A stretch of DNA of 33,627 nt from an uncultured Metabacillus sp. (lineage in GTDB: Bacteria > Bacillota > Bacilli > Bacillales > Bacillaceae): the NCBI RefSeq assembly GCF_947503125.1, contig NZ_CANNCR010000046.1:1-33627 (forward strand), given 5' to 3'. Positions 8,930-16,178 of the stretch are shown in pieces. Under the pieces are notes generated by a model. That model had not been told where the DNA came from and did no database searches. It saw only the letters and a program-made list of their open reading frames with translations. The position numbers were made by a program, and so were the translations under genes. Numbering within the stretch: position 1 is the first letter of the stretch; every line of letters begins with the position of its first letter.

Positions 8930-10462
8930 TTAATTTTGCGCTTTCTTATACGCCTCTTCATATTCCTTCGTCATCGCATCGCCGCCGGAATTTTTCCACT
9001 TCTCTACTTCTGCATCAAAGCCTTTTTCATCAATTTCTCCCATGATGTATTTGATTGTGGCATCAATGATAATTTTTTGTAACTCGGTTCCTCTTTCATT
9101 TGCTGTTTGTGAATCAAGTGGAACAGTTGGATCTAGATCCGCAAATTCAGCATTTTCTTTGATTAATTCATTGACTAGTTGTTTAGAAGGGTCAGAATCT
9201 TTTAATGAATGGGTAATTTCACTTGGTCTTGAGCTGGAAAATGGCTGGACGTCTTTTTGCCATAAATCATCATCCAAGATTTTAAAAGCACCGTTTTCAT
9301 CGAGTTCATAATGTGTACCTTCAATACCGCCTGTCATGAGCATAAAGACTTCCTCATCGATTAAATCATTGACAAATTGCAGCAAGCGTTTCAATTCAGC
9401 CTCGGTTTTAACCTCTGATTTAGGGAAGGCCATCAAGCCGCCAACACCGCTATTTTCAGACCAAATATGGTATTCGCCATCAGGGCTTTTGATTTTGTTA
9501 ACCGGCACGATTTCCATTTCGTCTTGAACTCCCTGTGCCATCGTTTTTAAGTTTTTAATATCAACCAGCCCTGTATAGATCCCTGTTTTTCCTTGAGCAA
9601 ATTTTTGTTGTTGATCTGTTTTAGCTGTTACGGCAAAATCCTGATCTAAGTAACCATTTTCGTATAATTTTCTTGAAAAGTTCATCGTATCTTTATACGC
9701 TTGAGTCGTAAATTCTGGAGTAAACTTACCATTTTCATCAACTGCCCAGCCATTCGGCGTTCCAAAGTAAGAGCTTAACGTTTTGAAGCTGCTGTATCTT
9801 AAATCACTTCGATCCCCAAAGCCAACTGTGTCATCTTTTCCATTTCCATCTGGATCATCTTGTGTAAACGCTCTCGCTACTTCGTATAATTCATCTAACG
9901 TGGTTGGTACTTTTAGTCCTAAATTATCTAACCAATCCTTGCGAATCAATAGTCCGGAACGTGCTATATCTTTTTGAAACGGAACACCATATAATTTTCC
10001 ATCAATGGATGCAGATGTGCGAATATCTTCGGAAATTAATTTTAAATTATCATAATCATCCAAATACTTTTCTACATCCCAAAACATCCCGGATTTTAAG
10101 GATTGTCTAACAGAGGAGTTTGTCAACATTGTTAAGGAAACCATATCTGATAATTCACCAGACGCAAGGGCAGCTGTTATTCTCTCTTCCTTTGAAGCAT
10201 CTGGAACCCAATTAAATTGAATAGTGGCATTCGTTGCTTCTTCAATTTCTTTTAACACAACATCTGTTGGCGGCGAAGCAGTGTGCAGGATGGCTGTCCA
10301 ATTTACTTCAACCTTTGATTCTGGATCATATACTTCTGAATTTCCACTTGCTTGTTCATTTTGATTAGAACAAGCTGCAAGGAGAAGCTGTGATGCGACT
10401 AACACATTTACCGCTGCTAATTTTGCAAATTTCTTTTTCTTTATCTTTTTCATATCAATCAT
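8930..10462 (-). CDS. Extracellular solute-binding lipoprotein of a sugar ABC importer (YtcQ/LplA-like)
   Basis: The 510-residue protein has a lysine-rich N-terminus, a hydrophobic segment and a lipobox LLLAAC with the modified cysteine at C31. The rest is a type 1 extracellular sugar-binding domain of the large LplA/YtcQ type (WTAILHTASPPTDVVLKEIE near the mature N-terminus). It should capture pectic oligosaccharides and deliver them to the YteP/YtcP-type permeases. No ATPase is encoded here. Such systems in Bacillus borrow a shared MsmX-type ATPase, so one is expected elsewhere. AAAGGGG lies four bases before the ATG at 10462. A remnant of a second binding-protein gene lies directly upstream. 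Confidence 0.92.
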   Translation of the reverse strand: MIDMKKIKKKKFAKLAAVNVLVASQLLLAACSNQNEQASGNSEVYDPESKVEVNWTAILHTASPPTDVVLKEIEEATNATIQFNWVPDASKEERITAALASGELSDMVSLTMLTNSSVRQSLKSGMFWDVEKYLDDYDNLKLISEDIRTSASIDGKLYGVPFQKDIARSGLLIRKDWLDNLGLKVPTTLDELYEVARAFTQDDPDGNGKDDTVGFGDRSDLRYSSFKTLSSYFGTPNGWAVDENGKFTPEFTTQAYKDTMNFSRKLYENGYLDQDFAVTAKTDQQQKFAQGKTGIYTGLVDIKNLKTMAQGVQDEMEIVPVNKIKSPDGEYHIWSENSGVGGLMAFPKSEVKTEAELKRLLQFVNDLIDEEVFMLMTGGIEGTHYELDENGAFKILDDDLWQKDVQPFSSSRPSEITHSLKDSDPSKQLVNELIKENAEFADLDPTVPLDSQTANERGTELQKIIIDATIKYIMGEIDEKGFDAEVEKWKNSGGDAMTKEYEEAYKKAQN

Positions 10463-10474
10463 TTTCCCCTTTCA

Positions 10475-10553
10475 TTACGCCTTAGTTTTTATATATGCTT
10501 CCTCATACTCCTTTGGTAGGACATCCCCTCGAAACTAATCGTCGGTTTCTCAT
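10475..10553 (-). pseudogene. Deletion scar of a second solute-binding protein gene
   Basis: An ATG at 10553 overlaps the DUF624 stop codon as ATGA and has a strong GGGGGTGG ribosome binding site. It opens MRNRRLVS, a plausible lipoprotein N-terminus. About 30 bases on, another frame reads GDVLPKEYEEAY and ends KTKA-stop, which closely resembles the end of the intact neighbour (KEYEEAYKKAQN). The first and last codons of a binding-protein gene therefore remain, with almost everything between them deleted. The intact gene begins 12 bases later. This implies the operon once had two binding proteins in tandem. Confidence 0.6.
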
Positions 10554-11197
10554 TTCCACCCCCTTAAACTTGTGCTAGATCGATTCTCACTTTCTTGAAG
10601 TCCTGCCTGGGTTTCAATCTTCATAAAAACTTGATTTGTCATCCACATAATGGCGTAACTCCCAATACTAATTCCAAAGAAGATAAAAGCTGCAGGATAC
10701 ATAAAGAGAATCAAATAGATCAGTGCTAATACAACAAACAGAATCAATGTATACTGTAAATATGAAATCCCAAATAAGACAGAGCACTTCAACTTAAGAA
10801 CAGTGCTTTTCCAGTCATAGTGGGCCATAATCGGAAAAACGTAACAGAGTGAAACGATATAGACAAAACTCACAAAGATTACTAATGCACGCAAGTAAAA
10901 GGACTGTACGTATAAAAGGTCAACATATAAAATCCAGCCGATGACAAGATAAATCATGCCTGTAGCAGATGCTTCCTTAAAGCTAGAGCGATACGCTTGC
11001 CAGAATGTCGAAAAAATAGGGATATCGCTATTTCCTCTAATCCACTGCCTGATCACTGTAAAGAGTGCTAATGTCGAAGGGCCGATTCCGGCAAAAACCA
11101 ACCCTATCAACGTGAAAGCAATCCATAGAAAATTAAGATAGACCAGCTGTAAAAGACGGATACATAGTTCATTTAGCCGCTCAGCCATTTTATCCAT
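10550..11197 (-). CDS. DUF624 (YesL/YteU-like) membrane protein
   Basis: The 215-residue protein has about five hydrophobic segments, beginning with LLQLVYLNFLWIAFTLIGLVF and including long runs around residues 100-180. DUF624 proteins such as YesL and YteU occur in Bacillus rhamnogalacturonan operons beside YtcP-type permeases. Their biochemical role is unknown; an accessory role in uptake or sensing is inferred from conserved neighbourhood. AAAGGAG precedes the ATG at 11197. The gene is 50 bases after the YteP-like permease gene, and its stop overlaps the start of a deleted binding-protein gene. Confidence 0.85.
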   Translation of the reverse strand: MDKMAERLNELCIRLLQLVYLNFLWIAFTLIGLVFAGIGPSTLALFTVIRQWIRGNSDIPIFSTFWQAYRSSFKEASATGMIYLVIGWILYVDLLYVQSFYLRALVIFVSFVYIVSLCYVFPIMAHYDWKSTVLKLKCSVLFGISYLQYTLILFVVLALIYLILFMYPAAFIFFGISIGSYAIMWMTNQVFMKIETQAGLQESENRSSTSLRGWK

Positions 11198-11247
11198 TAC
11201 GCCATCTCCTTTCGATGATCATTTGATAACGCTGCCAATTACTTGTT

Positions 11248-12234
11248 TTAGTAAAGCCCGTCTTCGCCAAATTTCTTCGCTAATTTATTTGCTCCAATCA
11301 CCAGAATTAATCCAACAATGCCTTTAAATAAGCCAACCGCTGTACTATAGCTTAATTGACCATTTTTCAATCCCGCTGTATAGACATAGGTATCGAAAAT
11401 TTCCATTGCTTCCCGGTTAAGTGAATTTAGTAGAAGGTATACATGTTCAAACCCTAAATCCAATGTTTGGCCAATTTTTAAGATTAATAGAATAATAATA
11501 ACCGGACGGATCGCCGGCAAGGTAACATGCCAGATTTGACGAAGACGATTTGCCCCATCCATTTTTGCTGCTTCATATAATTGTGGATCAACAGCTGTTA
11601 CTGCTGCCAAGTAAATGATGGTAGACCAGCCCATTTCTTTCCAGATAATCTGCAGGATGTAAATCGCTCGAGTCCAAGCACCATCGGTTAAGAAATCCAT
11701 CTTTTCGCCACCGGCTTTTGCAATTAATTCATTTACAACTCCGCCATCAACTGTTAGGAAGACGTAAGAAATTGATACAATAATAACCCATGACATAAAA
11801 TGGGGAATATAAATAACGGTTTGGATCGTGCTTTTAAATATTTTCCCTCTTACTTCATTTAACATTAATGCTAATACGATTGGAATTGGGAAAAAAATGA
11901 ATAAATTTAACGCAAACAAAAACAAGGTATTAGTTAATAGCATAAAAAATGTTGGCTCTGTAAATAAACGAATAAAATGTTTCATTCCTGCCCATGGACT
12001 ACCAAGAACTCCTAAAAATGGCTGATAATCCTGGAAGGCAATGATCAGTCCCCCCATTGGTACATATTTAAAAATAATAAAGTACAAGAGGCCTGGCAAG
12101 ATCATAAAATATAAGTATTTATTTCGACCAATGCTTGCGATATTCTTTTTTCTTGTTTCCAGTTTGATTGCTTTCCTATCAAGTACAGGCTGTTGGCCAT
12201 GTTGATCTTTTATAGGAATTATTGTCTCTCTCAT
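11248..12234 (-). CDS. ABC sugar transporter permease, YteP/LplB-like
   Basis: This 328-residue inner-membrane permease has a basic cytosolic N-terminus followed by six predicted helices and the typical EAA loop (YEAAKMDGANRLRQIWHVTLP) that contacts the ATPase. It belongs to the MalF-side group that includes YteP and LplB, and should pair with the YtcP-like permease at 12563-13435. The ATG at 12234 has GGAGG eight bases upstream; an in-frame TTG six codons earlier overlaps that site and is unlikely to be used. It is the first intact gene of the minus-strand transport and pectin operon. Its partner gene is on the opposite strand, which is unusual. Confidence 0.93.
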   Translation of the reverse strand: MRETIIPIKDQHGQQPVLDRKAIKLETRKKNIASIGRNKYLYFMILPGLLYFIIFKYVPMGGLIIAFQDYQPFLGVLGSPWAGMKHFIRLFTEPTFFMLLTNTLFLFALNLFIFFPIPIVLALMLNEVRGKIFKSTIQTVIYIPHFMSWVIIVSISYVFLTVDGGVVNELIAKAGGEKMDFLTDGAWTRAIYILQIIWKEMGWSTIIYLAAVTAVDPQLYEAAKMDGANRLRQIWHVTLPAIRPVIIILLILKIGQTLDLGFEHVYLLLNSLNREAMEIFDTYVYTAGLKNGQLSYSTAVGLFKGIVGLILVIGANKLAKKFGEDGLY

Positions 12235-12261
12235 ACGCAAACCCTCCTTCAATTTTGTCAG

Positions 12262-12363
12262 CTATGAATGTTTCGTATAGTTCAAAAGTAAAGGATTGTC
12301 TGGCATTCCGTCTACAATCATTCTGTCAGAAACAGGCATTTCACCGCTGTGGTAAGCGTTTTC
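12262..12363 (-). pseudogene. Possible 3' gene remnant upstream of the permease
   Basis: An open frame after a TAA at 12364-12366 reads ENAYHSGEMPVSDRMIVDG, continues for about 14 more residues and stops at 12262. Its amino-acid composition is protein-like and it points into the permease operon, but there is no ribosome binding site before its internal ATG (12339). I read it as the tail of a lost upstream gene. I do not recognise the family, and a small functional peptide or chance ORF cannot be excluded. Confidence 0.3.
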
Positions 12364-12365
12364 TT
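12350..12365 (+). promoter_or_regulatory. Weak cre-like site between the divergent permease genes
   Basis: TGGTAAGCGTTTTCTT matches the cre consensus with two mismatches. It lies in the 328-base divergent region and could serve the minus-strand operon, but it also lies inside the possible gene remnant, so chance is a real alternative. Confidence 0.25.
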
Positions 12366-12513
12366 AGTGCAATCTGTTATTATGATCACTTTTTATCTTT
12401 AATGATTACTTGAAGAAATTTCGTTATGTTTTCCTTGATTATTTTTCGATTTCATAATCATTGCCTCTCTAGAACTAATGAAGAAATGATTATAGACGTA
12501 CTTATTTTTCCAT

Positions 12514-12542
12514 TGCTATAGTAAAGCTAGAAATATATAAAA
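12514..12542 (+). promoter_or_regulatory. Sigma-A-type promoter of the YtcP-like permease gene
   Basis: TTGCTA (12514-12519) and TATAAA (12537-12542) are separated by 17 bases and lie just before the GGAGGG ribosome binding site at 12551. The predicted leader is very short, about 13 bases. Confidence 0.5.
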
Positions 12543-12562
12543 CTAGATATGGAGGGATCAAT

Positions 12563-13435
12563 TTGAAATATGAAAATTCATTAGGCAATCGTATCTTTAA
12601 CTTTTTTAACTATACGATCCTGCTGTTAATCGGGTTAGCTTGCTTTCTCCCATTTGTTAACGTCATTGCCAGTTCTTTTGCAACAACACAGGAGGTTGTC
12701 GAAAAAACATTCATCCTTTTCCCAACAACCTTTACACTAGATGCTTATCACTATATTTTTTCTACACCAACGATTTTTAAGAGCTTTGCCGTTTCAATAG
12801 GCGTTACCGGTGTTGGGACTCTCGTCAGTATGGTTTTAACCGCTTTCATGGCTTACGGCTTGTCCAGAAGATATTTATATGGAAGAAAGGCCATCAATTT
12901 TGTTGTCGTCTTTACCATGCTGTTTAGCGGGGGAATGATTCCTACTTACCTTGTCGTTAGAAATCTGGGGTTGATTGATTCTTACTGGGCGTTAATTCTT
13001 CCTGTAGCAATTAGTGCGTTTAACTTAATTATTATGAGAAACTTTTTTCAAGCCATCCCAGATAGCCTAGAGGAATCTGCAAAGGTTGATGGATATAACG
13101 ATATTATGATTTTCTTTAAGATTATCCTGCCATTATCACTTCCATCGATCGCAACGATTTCATTATTTTATGCAGTTGCCTATTGGAATGAATATACGAA
13201 TGCAATTCTTTACTTAAATGATTCCGGGAAATGGCCAATTCAAGTCTTACTTCGCCAGATTGTTATCGTATCTAGCGGCATGCAGGCCGATAATTCTGCT
13301 GTAGATATTGTTCCGCCTGCCCAAACAATCAAAATGGCTGTAATAGCAGTTGCCACGATTCCGATGCTGATCGTCTATCCATTCCTGCAGAAGTATTTTG
13401 TAAAAGGAGCCTTTGTAGGGTCTGTGAAAGCTTAA
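12563..13435 (+). CDS. ABC sugar transporter permease, YtcP/LplC-like
   Basis: This 290-residue permease has six predicted helices and the EAA loop (LEESAKVDGYNDIMIFFKI). It belongs to the MalG-side CUT1 group with YtcP and LplC. It starts with TTG at 12563, seven bases after GGAGGG; the next in-frame ATG (12569) is less well spaced. It should form the membrane channel with the divergently encoded YteP-like permease. In related Bacillus operons both permease genes are adjacent on one strand, so its placement here on the plus strand is odd. A structured repeat starts a few bases after the stop codon. Confidence 0.93.
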   Translation: MKYENSLGNRIFNFFNYTILLLIGLACFLPFVNVIASSFATTQEVVEKTFILFPTTFTLDAYHYIFSTPTIFKSFAVSIGVTGVGTLVSMVLTAFMAYGLSRRYLYGRKAINFVVVFTMLFSGGMIPTYLVVRNLGLIDSYWALILPVAISAFNLIIMRNFFQAIPDSLEESAKVDGYNDIMIFFKIILPLSLPSIATISLFYAVAYWNEYTNAILYLNDSGKWPIQVLLRQIVIVSSGMQADNSAVDIVPPAQTIKMAVIAVATIPMLIVYPFLQKYFVKGAFVGSVKA

Positions 13436-13440
13436 TAACA

Positions 13441-13547
13441 AAAGCGGAAGCGCCTTGATCAGCCTAGGGCAAATAAGATGATTTAGAATAGAAGGCGTGC
13501 TTTGCCTTCAATTCTAAATTGGCTTATGACTCGAGGGGCTAGGCGCT
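13441..13547 (+). repeat. Dispersed palindromic repeat, cruciform-capable
   Basis: The element folds on itself. AGCGCCT (13449-13455) pairs with AGGCGCT (13541-13547). TTTAGAAT (13482-13489) pairs with ATTCTAAA (13511-13518), and GAAGGC with GCCTTC inside it. A partial copy (GAATAGAAGG-like core) occurs at 33558-33627. Such GCG-AAG-CGCC elements are common between genes in Bacillaceae. It begins a few bases after the permease stop codon. Confidence 0.75.
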
Positions 13548-13548
13548 G

Positions 13549-13624
13549 GCAGTCAAAAACGCAACGTCCTGTTGCACTGACTGCACTTGCACATCCTGTG
13601 CTTCGGAGCTGGATGCCGAAGTGC
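13549..13624 (+). ncRNA. Bacillaceae-1 RNA motif (paired RUCCU-loop hairpins)
   Basis: Two hairpins carry the diagnostic five-base loops. The first has GCAGTCA (13549-13555) pairing with TGACTGC (13578-13584), inner GCAAC pairing with GTTGC, and loop GTCCT. The second has GCAC (13589-13592) pairing with GTGC, and loop ATCCT. A third hairpin, CTTCGG (13601) with CCGAAG (to 13621), follows. Two terminal loops matching RUCCU define the published Bacillaceae-1 motif, whose function is unknown. Strand is assigned from the motif. It sits directly after the palindromic repeat and before the bidirectional terminator. Confidence 0.7.
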
Positions 13625-13663
13625 TTAGCTAAATTATAGGAATTTTATCATTTCCAAAACTCA

Positions 13664-13702
13664 AAAAAGGTTGAGCAGGAGATTTTCCTGTTCAACCTTT
13701 TA
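13664..13702. terminator. Bidirectional terminator between YtcP-like and YtdP-like genes
   Basis: AAAAAGGTTGAGCAGGA pairs with TCCTGTTCAACCTTTT around a short loop, giving A- and T-runs on both sides. It separates the convergent genes ending at 13435 (plus) and 13700 (minus) and overlaps the minus-strand stop codon. Confidence 0.9.
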
Positions 13703-15967
13703 AAAGGATAGTGTCTCACCCCGATGCAAATCCCGGTATTTCCCCGGTGTTGTTCCTTCAAATTTACGGAAGGATCGGATAAAATTTTGTGAATTTTTAT
13801 ATTGCAGCTTTTCCGATATCTCTTTCACTGACATATTTGTTTCCTTCAACCATTTCTTTGCCATATCGTATCGATAGAGGGCAAGGTATTCGCTAAAAGA
13901 TTGTTTGAATTCCTTTTTAAAGATGCTGCTTAAATAATTTTTATTATAATGAAGACGTGCTGCGATACTTTCTAATGATAGCTCTGTATCAAATTCATTT
14001 TGAATAATATGAACAATTTTATCAGAAATGGTTTTATATTGAGAATCAGTACGCTCCGTAATTGCATTGATCATCGGATAAACAATTTTATGTTTAACGA
14101 ACATTTCAATTTCTTCAGATGTTTTCATTTCAGAAATCACATTATAGAGTGTTTTATGATCCTCTATCATGAATGTATCCATCCCCACAATATGCATAAA
14201 GCTAATTAAATCATTTAAAAACCGCATAATATTAACTTCTAATTCATGAGGATTTGTATTGTTTTTAAACAAATCTGCCAGCAATAGATGCAAGGTTTCC
14301 TTAGCTTTCTCACTTTCTCCTAATTTAATTGCATCAAATAATTGATTTTCAAGGATTTTAGGAAAATAAGTTTTGATCTGATTATTTTTAAAAATAGCCG
14401 AAACACTTTCATAAAAAATAATCGATTCCTTTCCTACTTTTAAGCGATATTTCAACGCTTCAATCCCTTGTCCAAGCGCTAATTTACTATCTGCCAGATT
14501 TTTAAAGGGACTGCTTATTCCTATACTAATTGTCAAATTAAAAATTTCCTTTACTGCTTTCTGTATTTTTTCAGCATATTGGTTAATGATCAAAACGTGT
14601 TGGTCTGTATCTAAATCTTGGCAAATAAAAATCGTTGCCTGGGTCTGCGAATCAATTACCGAAGGAGTTAATTGCTCTTCTTTATGAATAATTTCAGACA
14701 CGATCTGGTTAATAGAAAACAAAAGCACGTCTTTATCTTTACGCGTAAAGTTATTGTTTTCTAATTGATCAAATTGAATGGCCAGTACATATAGGTACTG
14801 CCATTTTTGAGGATATTTAAAATCCTGCAATTGCTCGTTAATTTCTTGCTCATTCATACGCCCATGAAACAGATTTAACATAAACAACGTCTTCAATTGT
14901 TCATATTGACTTGTGACAATATGTTCGAGTGATTGGTTTTTATTCATAACTTCACGAATCGATTTGCCAATCAGTTCAAATTCATCCTTATACTCATTCC
15001 GTTGCATTTTCGGAATGAATTTCTGCAGCTCACGAATTGGTTTCGAAAAATAATCTGAACTGACATAGGCAATAATTATGGTCACGATTAACATAAAAAT
15101 ACTCATTAGTACTGAGCCAATAATCGTTGGTTTCATCGCTTCGGAAAACTCTGAATCATTTATTTTCGTTAAGTAAATCCATCCATTATATCCTGATTTT
15201 GCAAAGGCTACTTTATATTGCTCCTGTCCTTGTATATCAACTGGAATAACACTTGTCTGTCCTTGATGATCATTTGTTAGGTCAGTAATGATTTTTTGAT
15301 TGATCGCCTTTTCTTCTGAATCACTTTGATAGATAAGTGTTCCATCTTGGCTGTAAATATAAATTGGACTAGATTCTGCTTGTTTATAAAGGAGACTTGT
15401 TAATGCCTTTAATGGGATATGAACAATGAGAACCCCATTCTTAGTTGACGAATAATAGGGGGTTTGTTTCACAAGCTTAATCTCATTTTTCACCTTCTCT
15501 TCCTTTAACCATGTGGAGGGGTGCTGGAGAGACAAGTAGTGTGATGTGATGTATTCCTTCTCCGACTTAGTAAGTACCTTTAATCCGTTTTGGTTGATGA
15601 CCCAATTCCCTTTTAAGCTCACTAAATCGATTGTTGTCTGACTAGGTCCAAAGGAAGAGATATAGTTTAGTTGTTTATCAATGGATTGATACGTGTCAAA
15701 ATTTTTGACCGTTAACGTCTCGTTAATAGACCTTCTGAATCCGGAATCATGGACATAGGAATTAAGAGCATAATCTAATGTTTGTAATTTCTGCTCGAAT
15801 GCATTCATTGTTTGAACCACATTTTCCTGCTTTTCTAAGGTGATTTTCTCTTCAAATGAAGATTTTGTAAAAAGATAAGCAAAACCATTAAATAAGATCA
15901 TGGCAAGAGTTCCTACTAAAACAAAAGGTAAAAAAATACGATAAAAATACTTTGGTTTATGTTTCAT
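13700..15967 (-). CDS. Membrane-anchored AraC-family regulator (YtdP/YesN-like)
   Basis: The 755-residue protein has a transmembrane helix near the N-terminus (FLPFVLVGTLAMILFNGFAY), a large extracytoplasmic sensing region (about 35-280), a second helix (about 285-308), a cytosolic linker region and a C-terminal AraC double helix-turn-helix (about 660-750, with RLHYNKNYLSSIFKKEF and LQYKNSQNFIRSFRKFEG). Bacillus YtdP has the same layout and sits in a rhamnogalacturonan locus. It probably senses external oligosaccharides or the loaded binding protein and activates the adjacent uptake genes. A cre-like site lies 26-41 bases upstream of its start. Confidence 0.88.
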   Translation of the reverse strand: MKHKPKYFYRIFLPFVLVGTLAMILFNGFAYLFTKSSFEEKITLEKQENVVQTMNAFEQKLQTLDYALNSYVHDSGFRRSINETLTVKNFDTYQSIDKQLNYISSFGPSQTTIDLVSLKGNWVINQNGLKVLTKSEKEYITSHYLSLQHPSTWLKEEKVKNEIKLVKQTPYYSSTKNGVLIVHIPLKALTSLLYKQAESSPIYIYSQDGTLIYQSDSEEKAINQKIITDLTNDHQGQTSVIPVDIQGQEQYKVAFAKSGYNGWIYLTKINDSEFSEAMKPTIIGSVLMSIFMLIVTIIIAYVSSDYFSKPIRELQKFIPKMQRNEYKDEFELIGKSIREVMNKNQSLEHIVTSQYEQLKTLFMLNLFHGRMNEQEINEQLQDFKYPQKWQYLYVLAIQFDQLENNNFTRKDKDVLLFSINQIVSEIIHKEEQLTPSVIDSQTQATIFICQDLDTDQHVLIINQYAEKIQKAVKEIFNLTISIGISSPFKNLADSKLALGQGIEALKYRLKVGKESIIFYESVSAIFKNNQIKTYFPKILENQLFDAIKLGESEKAKETLHLLLADLFKNNTNPHELEVNIMRFLNDLISFMHIVGMDTFMIEDHKTLYNVISEMKTSEEIEMFVKHKIVYPMINAITERTDSQYKTISDKIVHIIQNEFDTELSLESIAARLHYNKNYLSSIFKKEFKQSFSEYLALYRYDMAKKWLKETNMSVKEISEKLQYKNSQNFIRSFRKFEGTTPGKYRDLHRGETLSF

Positions 15968-15992
15968 TGCTAATCAACCCTTCCCATCCCCT

Positions 15993-16008
15993 ATTAAAAC
16001 GATTACAT
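15993..16008 (+). promoter_or_regulatory. Candidate cre site upstream of the YtdP-like regulator
   Basis: ATTAAAACGATTACAT matches WTGNAARCGNWWWCAW at 15 of 16 positions (G3 is T). Its position just upstream of the start codon would let CcpA block initiation or elongation. Confidence 0.45.
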
Positions 16009-16116
16009 CTAAAATATTATATGACTCTCTTATTTTACCTGTCAATATACGACAAACGTACCCATTATATTTCCCAGACAATATTGTCTTTTAAGATGAT
16101 GAAGAAACTCTACTAA

Positions 16117-16152
16117 AAAGAGAAGCGAACGCTCCTGCGAATGCTCCTCTTT
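16117..16152 (-). terminator. Terminator after the pectate lyase pseudogene
   Basis: AAAGAG (16117) pairs with CTCTTT (to 16152). Inner GC-rich pairs AGC/GCT and CGC/GCG continue the stem, and on the minus strand a T-run follows. Confidence 0.75.
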
Positions 16153-16178
16153 ATTATAATGGTAAGCTCACTTCACTC

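Noticed and set aside
10990-11020. A Spo0A-like TGTCGAA within the DUF624 gene
   Set aside because: It is a single match inside coding sequence with no promoter nearby, as expected by chance.
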